Positions 1 through 7,262 of a stretch of 32,285 nucleotides of DNA are shown here, one piece after another. How positions within the stretch are numbered: the stretch's first letter is position 1; each line of letters begins with the position of its first letter. This stretch comes from CAXSEF01 sp964236535 (lineage in GTDB: Bacteria; Pseudomonadota; Alphaproteobacteria; Acetobacterales; Acetobacteraceae): the NCBI GenBank assembly GCA_964236535.1, contig CAXSEF010000030.1, forward strand, positions 1 through 32,285, given 5' to 3'. The notes below the pieces were generated by a model. It had not been told where the DNA came from and did not search any database. It saw only the letters and a program-made list of their open reading frames with translations. The position numbers and the translations under genes are program-made.

Positions 1-2
1 CG

Positions 3-1064
3 CTACGCCACCCCGAGCGCGCGGATCAGCGCCAGGCTGATCCCCCCCAGCACCACCAGCGACAGCGTCACCGCCCCGGTCACCCGCAGTCCCGCCCGCG
101 CCACCACCCGCACGTCCACCCCGAGCCCGAGCGCCGCCATCGACACCGTGGTCAGCAGGTTCGCGACCGTCGTGACCGGACGCAGCATCGCCACCGGGAT
201 CAGCCCCGCCGAGCGCAGCGCCAGCACCGCCAGGAACCCCACGATGAACCACGGCACCAGCTCGTGCAGCGCCGGCCGGCCGCGTGCCGGACGATCCCCC
301 GCGCTCACGCCCGGGCTCGCCGCGTCCGGCGCGTCGCGCAGCCGCCGCGTCAGCAGCGACAGCGCCAGCACCACCGGCCCGAGCATCAGCACCCGCACCA
401 GCTTGACCACGGTGCCCACCTGGTTGCTCAGCGCCCCGATCGGCAGCGTCGCCGCCAGCACCTGCGGCACCGCATACACCGTGAGCCCGGCCAGCACCCC
501 GTACTGCGTGAGCGACAACGCCAGCACCGGCACCAGCAGCGGCAGCAGCAGCACCACGATCACCCCCAGCACCGCGGTGAACGCGATCGACGCGGCGATG
601 TCGTCCCCGTCGGCGCCGATCACCGGCGCCACCGCCGCGATCGCCGAGTTGCCGCAGATCGAGTTGCCGCAGGCCACCAGGATCGCCATGCGCGGCGGCA
701 GCCCGAACGCCCGGCTGATCGCGTAGCTGCTGGCGATCGCCAGCGCCACCACCAGCACGATGCCCCCGAGCAGCGCCGGGCCCAGCGCCAGCACGGTGCG
801 TGCGCTCACCGAGGCGCCGAGCAGCACCACCGCGACCTCGAGCAGCGTCCTGGCGCTGAACGCGATGCCATGATGCCAGCGCGCCCCCGGCGTCCACGCG
901 GTGCGGATCGCCACCCCGAGCAGGATCGCCAGCACCAGCGCCTCCAGATACGGCTCCCCGGCAAGGCCCACCTCGATGCGCTGCAGCGCGCCGGCCACGA
1001 TCGTCACCCCCACGCAAAGCAGCAGGCCGGGCAGCAGGCGGGGCAGCAAGGCAAGGCGTGACAT
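3..1064 (-). CDS. YeiH/UPF0324 family putative sulfate-export-type inner-membrane protein
   Basis: A polytopic inner-membrane protein of 353 residues with about ten hydrophobic segments. The block CGNSICGNSAIAAVAPVIGA in the middle is the hallmark of the UPF0324 (YeiH, Cons_hypoth698) family. Members are annotated as putative sulfate exporters, but transport substrates are poorly established. The ATG at 1064 is chosen because the first membrane segment follows within about ten residues and AGGACA precedes it; the open frame further upstream is arginine/tryptophan-rich and implausible. The TAG stop lies at the very edge of the window, so the gene is complete. No LysR-type regulator, often found beside yeiH genes, is visible. 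Family call is secure; function is inferred only. Confidence 0.9.
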   Translation of the reverse strand: MSRLALLPRLLPGLLLCVGVTIVAGALQRIEVGLAGEPYLEALVLAILLGVAIRTAWTPGARWHHGIAFSARTLLEVAVVLLGASVSARTVLALGPALLGGIVLVVALAIASSYAISRAFGLPPRMAILVACGNSICGNSAIAAVAPVIGADGDDIAASIAFTAVLGVIVVLLLPLLVPVLALSLTQYGVLAGLTVYAVPQVLAATLPIGALSNQVGTVVKLVRVLMLGPVVLALSLLTRRLRDAPDAASPGVSAGDRPARGRPALHELVPWFIVGFLAVLALRSAGLIPVAMLRPVTTVANLLTTVSMAALGLGVDVRVVARAGLRVTGAVTLSLVVLGGISLALIRALGVA

Positions 1065-1132
1065 CGGCGTTGTCCTGTCTGCGGGCCCGCACCGTAGCGT
1101 GGCTGCGGCCATCAGGCCCGGCACGTCCGGGG

Positions 1133-1160
1133 CGCCCTGCGCCCTGCGTCCTGCGCCCTG
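1133..1160. repeat. 7-bp tandem repeat, four units
   Basis: Four near-perfect copies of CGCCCTG (the third is CGTCCTG) lie between the stop of the esterase gene and the start of the YeiH-type gene. It looks like a simple slippage-prone repeat; no function is evident. Confidence 0.6.
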
Positions 1161-1170
1161 CGCCGCAGCA

Positions 1171-1914
1171 CTACTCCCCCACGAACTCCTCCACCGCCGC
1201 GCCAACCCCCGCCGGGTCGTCCACGTGCAGCCAGTGCCCCGCCCGCTCCAGCACCACGAACCGCACATCCGCGAACCAGCGCCCGAACGCCGCCCGCCCG
1301 GCCGCGCCCACGTAGTCCGACCGGCCGCCCTCCATCACCAGCACCGGCCCGGCGTAGCGCGCCCCGGGCGGCGGGTCCCAGCCCTCGATCGCCGGCAGCC
1401 CCGCGACGATCGCATCCAGCCCGATCCGCCAGCCGCCGTCGCGCCAGTTCTGCAGCAGGAAACGCCGCACCCCGGGGTCCGGCACCGCCGCCGCCAGCGC
1501 CCGCTCGGCCTCGGCCCGCGACGCCCCGGCCGGCACCGCCGCCATCGCCGCCGCATGGCCGCGGAACCGCGGCGCATACGCCAGCGGCGCGATGTCGGCC
1601 ACCACCAGGCGCGACACCAGCCCCGGCTGCGCCAGGGCCAGCGCCATCGCGACCTTGCCCCCCATCGAATGCCCGAGCACCACGGCCGCACCCACGCCCA
1701 GCACCCCCAGCGTCTGCGCCACATCCCCCGCGAGTGCTGCATAGTCCATGCCGCCCTGCGGGCTGGCGCCGTGGCTGCGCAGGTCGAGCGCCAGGACGCG
1801 GCGGTGCGGCTGCAGCCGGCGCTGCAGGACGCCAAGGTTGCGGGCCATGCCGAACAGTCCGTGCAGCAGCACGACCGGCGGCCCGGCGCCCGACTCCTGG
1901 GCGTGCAGGATCAC
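1171..1914 (-). CDS. Alpha/beta-hydrolase fold esterase, YbfF type
   Basis: A 247-residue soluble hydrolase. The oxyanion-hole region LLHGLFGMARN (about 17-27), DLRSHGASPQ, the nucleophile elbow GHSMGG (81-86, Ser83) and the C-terminal RAGHWLHVD with the catalytic His follow the order seen in E. coli YbfF, an acyl-CoA/short-chain ester thioesterase-esterase. A GTG start at 1914 is chosen because the conserved fold begins immediately after it; the longer frame to 2220 runs through an 18-bp tandem repeat and is arginine-rich, hence unlikely. It is probably transcribed with or just after the oxidoreductase gene upstream. The natural substrate cannot be read from the sequence. Confidence 0.88.
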   Translation of the reverse strand: MILHAQESGAGPPVVLLHGLFGMARNLGVLQRRLQPHRRVLALDLRSHGASPQGGMDYAALAGDVAQTLGVLGVGAAVVLGHSMGGKVAMALALAQPGLVSRLVVADIAPLAYAPRFRGHAAAMAAVPAGASRAEAERALAAAVPDPGVRRFLLQNWRDGGWRIGLDAIVAGLPAIEGWDPPPGARYAGPVLVMEGGRSDYVGAAGRAAFGRWFADVRFVVLERAGHWLHVDDPAGVGAAVEEFVGE

Positions 1915-1982
1915 CGCAGGCGGGCAGGCCCGGAGGCTCTGTCCCCGCACGCCGCCGCGGCCATACGGCCCCCGACCCCTCG

Positions 1983-2052
1983 GGAAAGCCCGGTCCCTGG
2001 AAAAAGCCCGGTCCCTGGAAAAAGCCCGGCCCCTGGAAAAAACCGGACCCCT
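1983..2052. repeat. 18-bp tandem repeat, about four units
   Basis: Units starting at 1999, 2017 and 2035, plus a shortened first copy at 1983, have the form GGAAAAAGCCCGGTCCCT. The last unit has diverged. The array sits in the 268-bp gap between the oxidoreductase stop and the esterase start. On the plus strand it would read as a six-residue peptide repeat, but the surrounding frame has no other coding character, so I treat it as non-coding. Confidence 0.8.
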
Positions 2053-2182
2053 GAGGACAGCCGCCCCCCTGCGGAAAGCAGCACCGGCGCCGAACCGGTC
2101 ACGCCCGGAGTACCGCCGCGCTCCGCCCCCCGGTCGCCTTTCGCCCGGGCGCCGCCGTGCAAACCCCACGCCACCCCCGGCC

Positions 2183-3172
2183 TCATCCCTCCGCCACCCG
2201 AAGCACGATCTTGCCGACATGCGCGCTGCTCTCCATCAGCCGGTGCGCGTCGGCCACCTCGGCCAGCGGGAACACCCGGTCGATCACCGGCGCGCAGCGC
2301 CCCGCCGACAGCGCCGGCCAGATGCGGCGGCGCAGGCTGTCGGCGATCGCGGCCTTCTGTGCCGCGCTGCGCGGCCGCATCGCCGACCCGGTGATCGTCA
2401 GCCGCTGGGTCAGCACCCGGCTGAGATCCAGGCGATCGACCACCGCGCCGTGCAGGAACCCGATCAGCACCAGCCGCCCGTCCGGCGCCAGGCTCGCCAC
2501 GTTGCGCGCCGTGTAGTCGCCGGCGACCATGTCCAGAACGACGTCCACCCCCCGGCCGCCGCTCCACCCCCGCACCGCCTCGGCAAAATCCCGCTCGCGG
2601 TAGTTGATCGCCACCGCCGCGCCCGCCGCCTCGCACGCCGCGCACTTGGCCGCCGAGCCCGCGGTGACCAGCACCCGCGCGCCCATCTCCACCCCGAGCT
2701 TGATCGCGGTCAGGCCGATGCCGCTGCTGCCGCCATGCACCAGGACCGACTCCCCCGCGCGCAGCCCGGCAATGTCGAACAGGTTGGCCCACACGGTGAA
2801 ACAGGTCTCCGGCAGGGCCGCCGCGCGGACGGCGTCATAGCCGTCGGGCCAGGGCAGGCACTGGCCGGCCGGCGCCACGCAGAACCCCGCATACCCCCCG
2901 CCATTGACCAGCGCGCAGACCCGGTCGCCCTCGGCCCACCCGACCACCCCGGCACCGACACCCGCGACCTCCCCCGCCACCTCCAGACCAAGCACCGGGC
3001 TGGCGTCGGGCGGCGGCGGATAGGCCCCCTTGCGCTGCTGCACGTCGGGCCGGTTCACCCCGGCGGCCAGAACCCGCACCAGCACCTCGCCCGCCCCGGG
3101 CACCGGCACCGGCGCGTCAACCAGCCGCATCGCCTCCGGCCCGCCGGGCGAGTCGAGCCCGACCTGCCGCAT
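2183..3172 (-). CDS. Zinc-independent quinone oxidoreductase, PIG3/TIGR02824 type (MDR superfamily)
   Basis: A 329-residue medium-chain dehydrogenase/reductase expected to reduce quinones or enals with NADPH in the cytoplasm. The N-terminal GroES-like domain shows GPGEVLVRV-type sequence followed by AAGVNRPDVQQRKGAYPPP, typical of the PIG3 quinone reductase branch. The Rossmann domain carries VHGGSSGIGLTAIKLG. No structural zinc cysteine cluster is visible, as expected for this branch. ATG at 3172 is preferred over the in-frame GTG at 3199 because family proteins begin with the equivalent of MRQVGLDSPGGPE; the GTG start would overlap the small ORF upstream by ATGA-like coupling, so it cannot be excluded. 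Confidence 0.9.
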   Translation of the reverse strand: MRQVGLDSPGGPEAMRLVDAPVPVPGAGEVLVRVLAAGVNRPDVQQRKGAYPPPPDASPVLGLEVAGEVAGVGAGVVGWAEGDRVCALVNGGGYAGFCVAPAGQCLPWPDGYDAVRAAALPETCFTVWANLFDIAGLRAGESVLVHGGSSGIGLTAIKLGVEMGARVLVTAGSAAKCAACEAAGAAVAINYRERDFAEAVRGWSGGRGVDVVLDMVAGDYTARNVASLAPDGRLVLIGFLHGAVVDRLDLSRVLTQRLTITGSAMRPRSAAQKAAIADSLRRRIWPALSAGRCAPVIDRVFPLAEVADAHRLMESSAHVGKIVLRVAEG

Positions 3173-3195
3173 CGGTCCGCCCACCGCCCGCGTAC

Positions 3196-3330
3196 TCACC
3201 CGAGCTGCAGCGGCGGCGGCGCCGGGTCACCCGGCACCGGCAGCCCGCCCGGCGGCTCCTCGACCGGAACCGGCAGATCGGGATCCGGCGGCACCGGCAC
3301 CGGGCCGCCCGGCGGCAGCGGCTCCGGCAT
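3196..3330 (-). CDS. Possible 44-residue proline-rich protein
   Basis: A short open frame starting with ATG at 3330 encodes a peptide built almost only of Pro, Asp, Glu, Gly and Val (PEPLPPGGP, PPDPDLPVPVEEPPGG). Similar tiny proline-rich hypothetical proteins are common in proteobacteria and have no known role. It ends at the possible GTG start of the quinone oxidoreductase, and four TGTCCGG dyads begin 15 nt upstream of its start. No convincing ribosome binding site is seen. The open frame extends to 3807, but that part runs through the dyads and a dispersed repeat and lacks coding character. Low to moderate confidence. Confidence 0.4.
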   Translation of the reverse strand: MPEPLPPGGPVPVPPDPDLPVPVEEPPGGLPVPGDPAPPPLQLG

Positions 3331-3344
3331 CTGGGCCCGCGAAA

Positions 3345-3472
3345 CTGTCACGCCGGACCGGACACCGACCCCGGAACTGTCCGGCCAGACCGGACAGATT
3401 CGCCCGAAAGTGTCCGGCCACACCGGACACTTTTGTCTCACGAACCGCACACTGTCCGGTCTGGCCGGACAC
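3345..3472. promoter_or_regulatory. Array of four 21-nt TGTCCGG...CCGGACA dyads
   Basis: Four 21-nt units occupy 3345-3365, 3377-3397, 3410-3430 and 3452-3472. Units 2-4 have arms TGTCCGG and CCGGACA around a five-nucleotide centre; unit 4 carries the centre in the opposite orientation, and unit 1 has a degenerate left arm. Starts are 32, 33 and 42 nt apart, so the first three are roughly in helical phase. ACTTTT follows units 3 and 4. The position just upstream of a minus-strand gene pair fits an operator array. A multi-repeat end of a lost insertion sequence is an equally fair reading, since nothing identifies a protein that binds here. Confidence 0.55.
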
Positions 3473-3768
3473 TTTTCCACCCGCAATGCCGCTCCAGCCG
3501 CACCGCCCCGGCCACCAGCCGCCCGGCAACCCCTCCGCAGCGCCCCCGAACCGGCCGGCCAGGAACGATCGCGCACGCGCGCCCGACCACGCCGAACAAC
3601 CGGTTCACCTGAAGCCGCACGGCGCCCTGGCGCCCCTGGTCGCACGTCGCGGTCCCGGTCGAGTCGCTGGCTGCGCATCCTGCCCCCCTGTGCCTGACAT
3701 CGCTCACAACACCGCGCGGCCCCCCGCGTTGCGCCAGCGCGCCAGCCGCAGGCCATCGCGGCGCGGCC
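3473..3768. other. Gene-free stretch
   Basis: I see no supportable gene here. The open frames crossing it on both strands are Arg/Ala/Pro-rich, have no recognisable domain and are artefacts of high GC. It separates the dyad array from the first copy of the dispersed element. Confidence 0.5.
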
Positions 3769-4076
3769 GGCAAGCGAAGCAAGGCTGGGCTCTCCCTCCG
3801 CCCGCATTCCAATGGCCCGAGCGGGGCCATCGGAACCTTGCGCGGGCTACGCCCAGACCCGCCAAAGGCCTGAGGCCTTTGGAAACCCGTTCCTCAAGGC
3901 AGGATCACTTCATACACAAGGCATGTTCTTCCCTAACTGTTTGTATTAAAACGAGTACCTATTGTCCGGCTGGCAACCAGCCCAGGCGATCACGCTCCAG
4001 ACAAATGGATTCCAAAGGCTAGGCCTTTGGCGGAGTCCAGAGGCAGAGCCTCTGGCCTTGCCTGCCTGCCTGCCTG
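3769..4076 (+). repeat. Dispersed multi-hairpin element, copy 1, with a central insert
   Basis: The outer parts match the family: AGCAAGGCTGGG at the left end, the dyad CCAAAGGCC...GGCCTTTGG at about 3872-3891, a second CCAAAGGC...GCCTTTGG dyad near 4013-4030, the CCAGAGGC...GCCTCTGG hairpin and the end GGCCTTGCCTGCC. The left half has an extra segment with CCGCATTCC and GGCCATCGG that is shared with the copy at 12550. About 100 bp of much more AT-rich sequence (roughly 3898-3998) interrupts the middle compared with the copy at 8740. The element lies directly downstream of the SDR gene stop at 4099. Confidence 0.85.
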
Positions 4077-4098
4077 CGCACCCCCAACGGCCACGCGC

Positions 4099-4923
4099 TC
4101 AACCCGGACCAACGAGCCGCTCGGTCGCCGCCCACACCCTGGCCCGCAGCGCGCGGTCCAGTGCCAGCGGGTTCGCGGCCGACAGGCGGCAGCGTCGCAG
4201 GTAGCGGCCGCTCACCCCGGCCAGCTCCGTCGACAGTGCGGCGTGCAGCGGCCCGGCCGCCCCCTGCTCCGGACTGAGCAGGAACGGCTGCAGCGCCATC
4301 CATCCGAGCTGCACCAGGCCGCCGGCGCGCACGATCCCGGTGCGCACGCCGCCCGGGTGGACCACCAGCGAGGCGACGCGCGGCTCGCGTTCCGCCCAGT
4401 CCAGCCCCGCCATCAGCAGCGCCAGCTTGGAGCGCCCGTACGCCCGCACCAGGCCCCAGCGTCGCGTCATCTCCAGGTCGTCCGGGTCGATGCGGGCGCG
4501 CTCGCCGGCCGACGAGCCGACCTGGACCACGCGCGCGTCGCCGGCCGCCACCAGCGCCGGCAGCAGCGCCCGCGTCAGCACGAACGGTGCCAGGTGGTTG
4601 ACCGCCAGCACCAGCTCGTGGCCCTCCGCGGTCAGCTCGCGCCGGTGGCGGAACACTCCGGCATTGTTGACCAGCAGGGCGAGCGGACCGCGATCCGCCA
4701 CCCGGACGGCGAGGGCCCGCGTCTCGGCCAGGCTCGACAGGTCGGCGATCTCGGCCTCGGGCCGCGCGCCGGACGCCTCGGCCACCCGGTCGCACGCGGC
4801 GGCGACCCGACCGGCGTCGCGCCCGGCCAGCACGACGTGCAGCCCGGCTTGCGCCAGCCCGATGGCGATCGGCACCCCGATGCCGCCGCTGGCGCCGGTC
4901 ACCAGGGCGAGGCGACGGCTCAT
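4099..4923 (-). CDS. Short-chain dehydrogenase/reductase family oxidoreductase
   Basis: A 274-residue Rossmann-fold protein. It shows the cofactor motif TGASGGIG (9-16), NNAGV, a catalytic serine in VGSSAG and the active-site YGRSK, so all key SDR residues are present. The sequence resembles the retinol dehydrogenase/WWOX-like 'extended' group with HPGGVRTGI after the active site. ATG at 4923 is preceded by GGAG at a good distance and directly begins the first beta strand; the longer frame to 5031 is rejected. It is divergent from the ClC gene. Substrate is unknown. Confidence 0.88.
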   Translation of the reverse strand: MSRRLALVTGASGGIGVPIAIGLAQAGLHVVLAGRDAGRVAAACDRVAEASGARPEAEIADLSSLAETRALAVRVADRGPLALLVNNAGVFRHRRELTAEGHELVLAVNHLAPFVLTRALLPALVAAGDARVVQVGSSAGERARIDPDDLEMTRRWGLVRAYGRSKLALLMAGLDWAEREPRVASLVVHPGGVRTGIVRAGGLVQLGWMALQPFLLSPEQGAAGPLHAALSTELAGVSGRYLRRCRLSAANPLALDRALRARVWAATERLVGPG

Positions 4924-5133
4924 CCTGTGCTCCGCCGGCAGACGCGCCGCCCGGCTGGCGCGGCGGATCGCGGCGGGCGGCGCCCGCATATGCGCACCGG
5001 CATACCGCCGGACGGGGCAAAGTTGTGCCATGGCGCCGAATGCACGCGCAATCTTGCACCGGCGGGCCTAGAAGCCACCCCGGCGCCGCATTCGCATGTG
5101 ACGCTGCCTGCCCTCCTGCAGCGGCCGATTCCG

Positions 5134-6984
5134 ATGTCCTTCCTGTCCGCCATCCGCCGCGCCTCGCCGCTGGTCACGAGGCCCGGGCGCGCGCGCGAGC
5201 GGGACGTGCGGCCCGGCCGCCCCGGCAATGGCCTGGCGCTGCGCCACTGGGTGCTGCACGCGCCGCAGAACCTGCGCGCGCTGGTGCGCGCCGACGAGCT
5301 CGGGCTGGTGGTGCTGGCCGCGGCGATCGGCATCGCCGCCGGCCTTCTGGTCGCCGCCATGAACGCCTCCACCCAGCTTGCCCACACCATCCTGTTCGCC
5401 ACCAACGGCGAGCGCCTGTCCGGCCAGGTCAGCGTCGACCGGCTGCGCTGCCTGCTGGTGCCCAGCCTCGGCGGGCTGCTGCTCGGCGTGGCGGGCCTCG
5501 GCATCTCGCGCTGGTGGCCGCGCCGCCCGGTCGACCCGATCGAGGCCAACGCGCTGTTCGGCGGTGCGATGTCGCTGACCGACAGCCTGGTCGTCGTGGT
5601 CCAGACCCTGCTGTCGAACAGCGTCGGCGCCTCGGTCGGTCTCGAGGCCGGCTTCACCCAGATCGGCGCCGCGGCCGCCTCCAAGCTCGGCCGCTCGTTC
5701 CGCGTCCGCCGCAGCGACCTGCGGCTGCTGGTCGGCTGCGGCGCGGCCGGAGCGATCGCCGCCGCATTCAACGCCCCGCTCACCGGCGCGTTCTACGGCT
5801 TCGAACTGGTGATCGGCACCTACTCGCTGGCGTCGCTGGCCCCGGTCGTGGTGTCGGCCATCGCGGCGGTGTTCGTCCAGCACGTGCTCACGCCCACCGA
5901 CCAGGCCTGGGCGCTGCGCCTGCCGACCACGATCGAGACCGTGGACTACCTGCCGATCCTGGCACTCGGCGTGATCAGCGCGCTGATGGGCATCGCCATC
6001 ATGCGCACCGTGACCATGACCGAGGCGGCATTCCGCCGCTCCGGCGTGCCGGTCTGGCTGCGGCCGGCGATCGGCGGGCTGGTGGTCGGGCTGCTGGCGC
6101 TGGTCTCGCCGGCGGTGCTCTCCTCCGGCCACGCGGCGCTGCGGGTCGGCATCGACGCGCCCTATGCCCTGTCGCACGTGGCGCTGCTGCTGCTGCTCAA
6201 GGCGCTGGCGTCGGCGGTCTCGATCGGCTCGGGGTTCCGCGGCGGGCTGTTCTACGCCTCGCTGTTCCTGGGTGCGCTGCTCGGCAAGGCGTTCGCCGGG
6301 GTGATCGCCCTGACCACCGCGACGCAGGCCATGCCCGAGGTGGTCTACGCCGTCGTCGGCATGAGCGCGCTCGCGGTGGCCGTGGTCGGCGGTCCCCTGA
6401 CCATGGCCTTCCTCGCGCTCGAGAGCACCGGCAGCCTGCCGGTCACGATCGCCGTGCTGGCCGCCTCGGTGGTCTCGGCGATCACCGTGCGCCGCACCTT
6501 CGGCTACTCCTTCGCCACCTGGCGGTTCCACCTGCGCGGCGAGGCGATCCGCTCGGCCGTCGATGTCGGCTGGGTGCGCAACCTCTCGGTCGGCCGGATG
6601 ATGCGGCGCGAGCTGCGCCGGGTGCGCGCCGACACCACCCTCGCGAGCTTCCGTCGCGACTTCCCCCTGGGCAGCAGCGCCACGATCATCGCCATCGACG
6701 AGCGCGACCGCTACGCCGGGATGCTGACCATCTCCGACGCCCACGCGGCGGCAGAGACCGCGAGCCGGGTCGCGGAAATCCTGCACCAGACCGAAACCGT
6801 GCTGATGCCGGCGATGTCGGTCAAGGAGGCGATCGCCATGTTCGAGACCGCCGAGGCCGACGCGCTGGCCGTGGTCGAGTCGCGGGACACCATGCGGGTG
6901 ATCGGCGTGCTCACCGAGCAGCATGCGCTGCGCCGCTACAGCGAGGAGCTCGACCGGCGGCGGCGGGAACTGAGCGGGGAGTAG
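5134..6984 (+). CDS. ClC-family chloride channel/antiporter with C-terminal CBS-like region
   Basis: A 616-residue membrane protein. The ClC core is recognisable from VGASVGLEAGFTQIGA (about 164-179), GAAGAIAAAFNAPLTG (203-218) and GSGFRGGLFYASLFLGALLG. The gating glutamate is kept in GLEAG (Glu171), where classic ClC proteins have GREGP. The usual GSGIP selectivity motif is absent, with FGGAMSLTDS in its place. This altered signature marks a divergent subfamily, so chloride specificity is not assured. The last 100 or so residues (MLTISDAH, VLMPAMSVKEAI, IGVLTEQHALRRY) look like a degenerate CBS pair. ATG 5134 gives a short basic N-terminus; the frame open from 4027 simply reads through the dispersed element and the antisense of the SDR gene. 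Confidence 0.9.
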   Translation: MSFLSAIRRASPLVTRPGRARERDVRPGRPGNGLALRHWVLHAPQNLRALVRADELGLVVLAAAIGIAAGLLVAAMNASTQLAHTILFATNGERLSGQVSVDRLRCLLVPSLGGLLLGVAGLGISRWWPRRPVDPIEANALFGGAMSLTDSLVVVVQTLLSNSVGASVGLEAGFTQIGAAAASKLGRSFRVRRSDLRLLVGCGAAGAIAAAFNAPLTGAFYGFELVIGTYSLASLAPVVVSAIAAVFVQHVLTPTDQAWALRLPTTIETVDYLPILALGVISALMGIAIMRTVTMTEAAFRRSGVPVWLRPAIGGLVVGLLALVSPAVLSSGHAALRVGIDAPYALSHVALLLLLKALASAVSIGSGFRGGLFYASLFLGALLGKAFAGVIALTTATQAMPEVVYAVVGMSALAVAVVGGPLTMAFLALESTGSLPVTIAVLAASVVSAITVRRTFGYSFATWRFHLRGEAIRSAVDVGWVRNLSVGRMMRRELRRVRADTTLASFRRDFPLGSSATIIAIDERDRYAGMLTISDAHAAAETASRVAEILHQTETVLMPAMSVKEAIAMFETAEADALAVVESRDTMRVIGVLTEQHALRRYSEELDRRRRELSGE

Positions 6985-7089
6985 GGCGAGGACGCCGGCA
7001 ATGCGCCGTCCCTGCCCCTGATCGAGGGCGGGCGGCAGGCGCCGGGTCCTGGGGTCCATACCTCCTTGATCTTACGATTGATCATCAAC

Positions 7090-7142
7090 GGCTCGGCCCT
7101 TGATGGGGTCCGGGGCTACGGCCTCCTGCCTTGCCTGCTTCG
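7090..7142 (+). repeat. Degenerate 3' half of the dispersed element
   Basis: The run GGCCCTTGATGGGGTCCGG, followed by CTACGGCCTCCTGCCTTGCC, aligns with the right half of the family (GGCCTTGAGCGGAGTCCAG, then GGCCTTGCTTGCC). The left half is not clearly present. It lies in the gap between the ClC gene and the MFS gene; the rest of that gap shows nothing I can name. Confidence 0.45.
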
Positions 7143-7262
7143 CCTGCCGTCCCCAGCCTGCCGAGTTCGGAGAGTCGTCCTGAGAGGCACCGCCACCAGC
7201 ATGGGTAACGGATCGACGCTGCGGTGTGGGGTGACGCGCGCAGGCGACGTCGCGGCCCAGGG

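Noticed and set aside
3345..3472. CRISPR array
   Set aside because: Only four short units with internal dyads, 11-21 nt 'spacers' and no cas genes; better described as a dyad array.
1748..3697. 649-residue plus-strand open frame over the oxidoreductase and esterase genes
   Set aside because: It is antisense to two well-supported genes, very rich in Arg/His/Pro, and has no domain; an artefact of high GC.
3331..3807. N-terminal extension of the small proline-rich ORF
   Set aside because: It crosses the four dyads and the start of a dispersed element; the repeated CPVWPD-type peptide is just the translation of the DNA repeat.
3769..4076. Insertion sequence with its own transposase
   Set aside because: No copy contains a transposase frame; the copies are short, structured and non-coding.
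4987..4994. GCATATGC palindrome as an operator in the SDR/ClC divergent region
   Set aside because: Only 8 bp, single copy, no spacing to a recognisable promoter; expected by chance.
4027..5133. Upstream extension of the ClC reading frame
   Set aside because: It reads through the dispersed element and antisense of the SDR gene; the ClC fold begins after ATG 5134.
5068..7059. 663-residue minus-strand frame opposite the ClC gene
   Set aside because: Arg/Gln/His/Asp-rich mirror of a real membrane-protein gene, with no recognisable domain.
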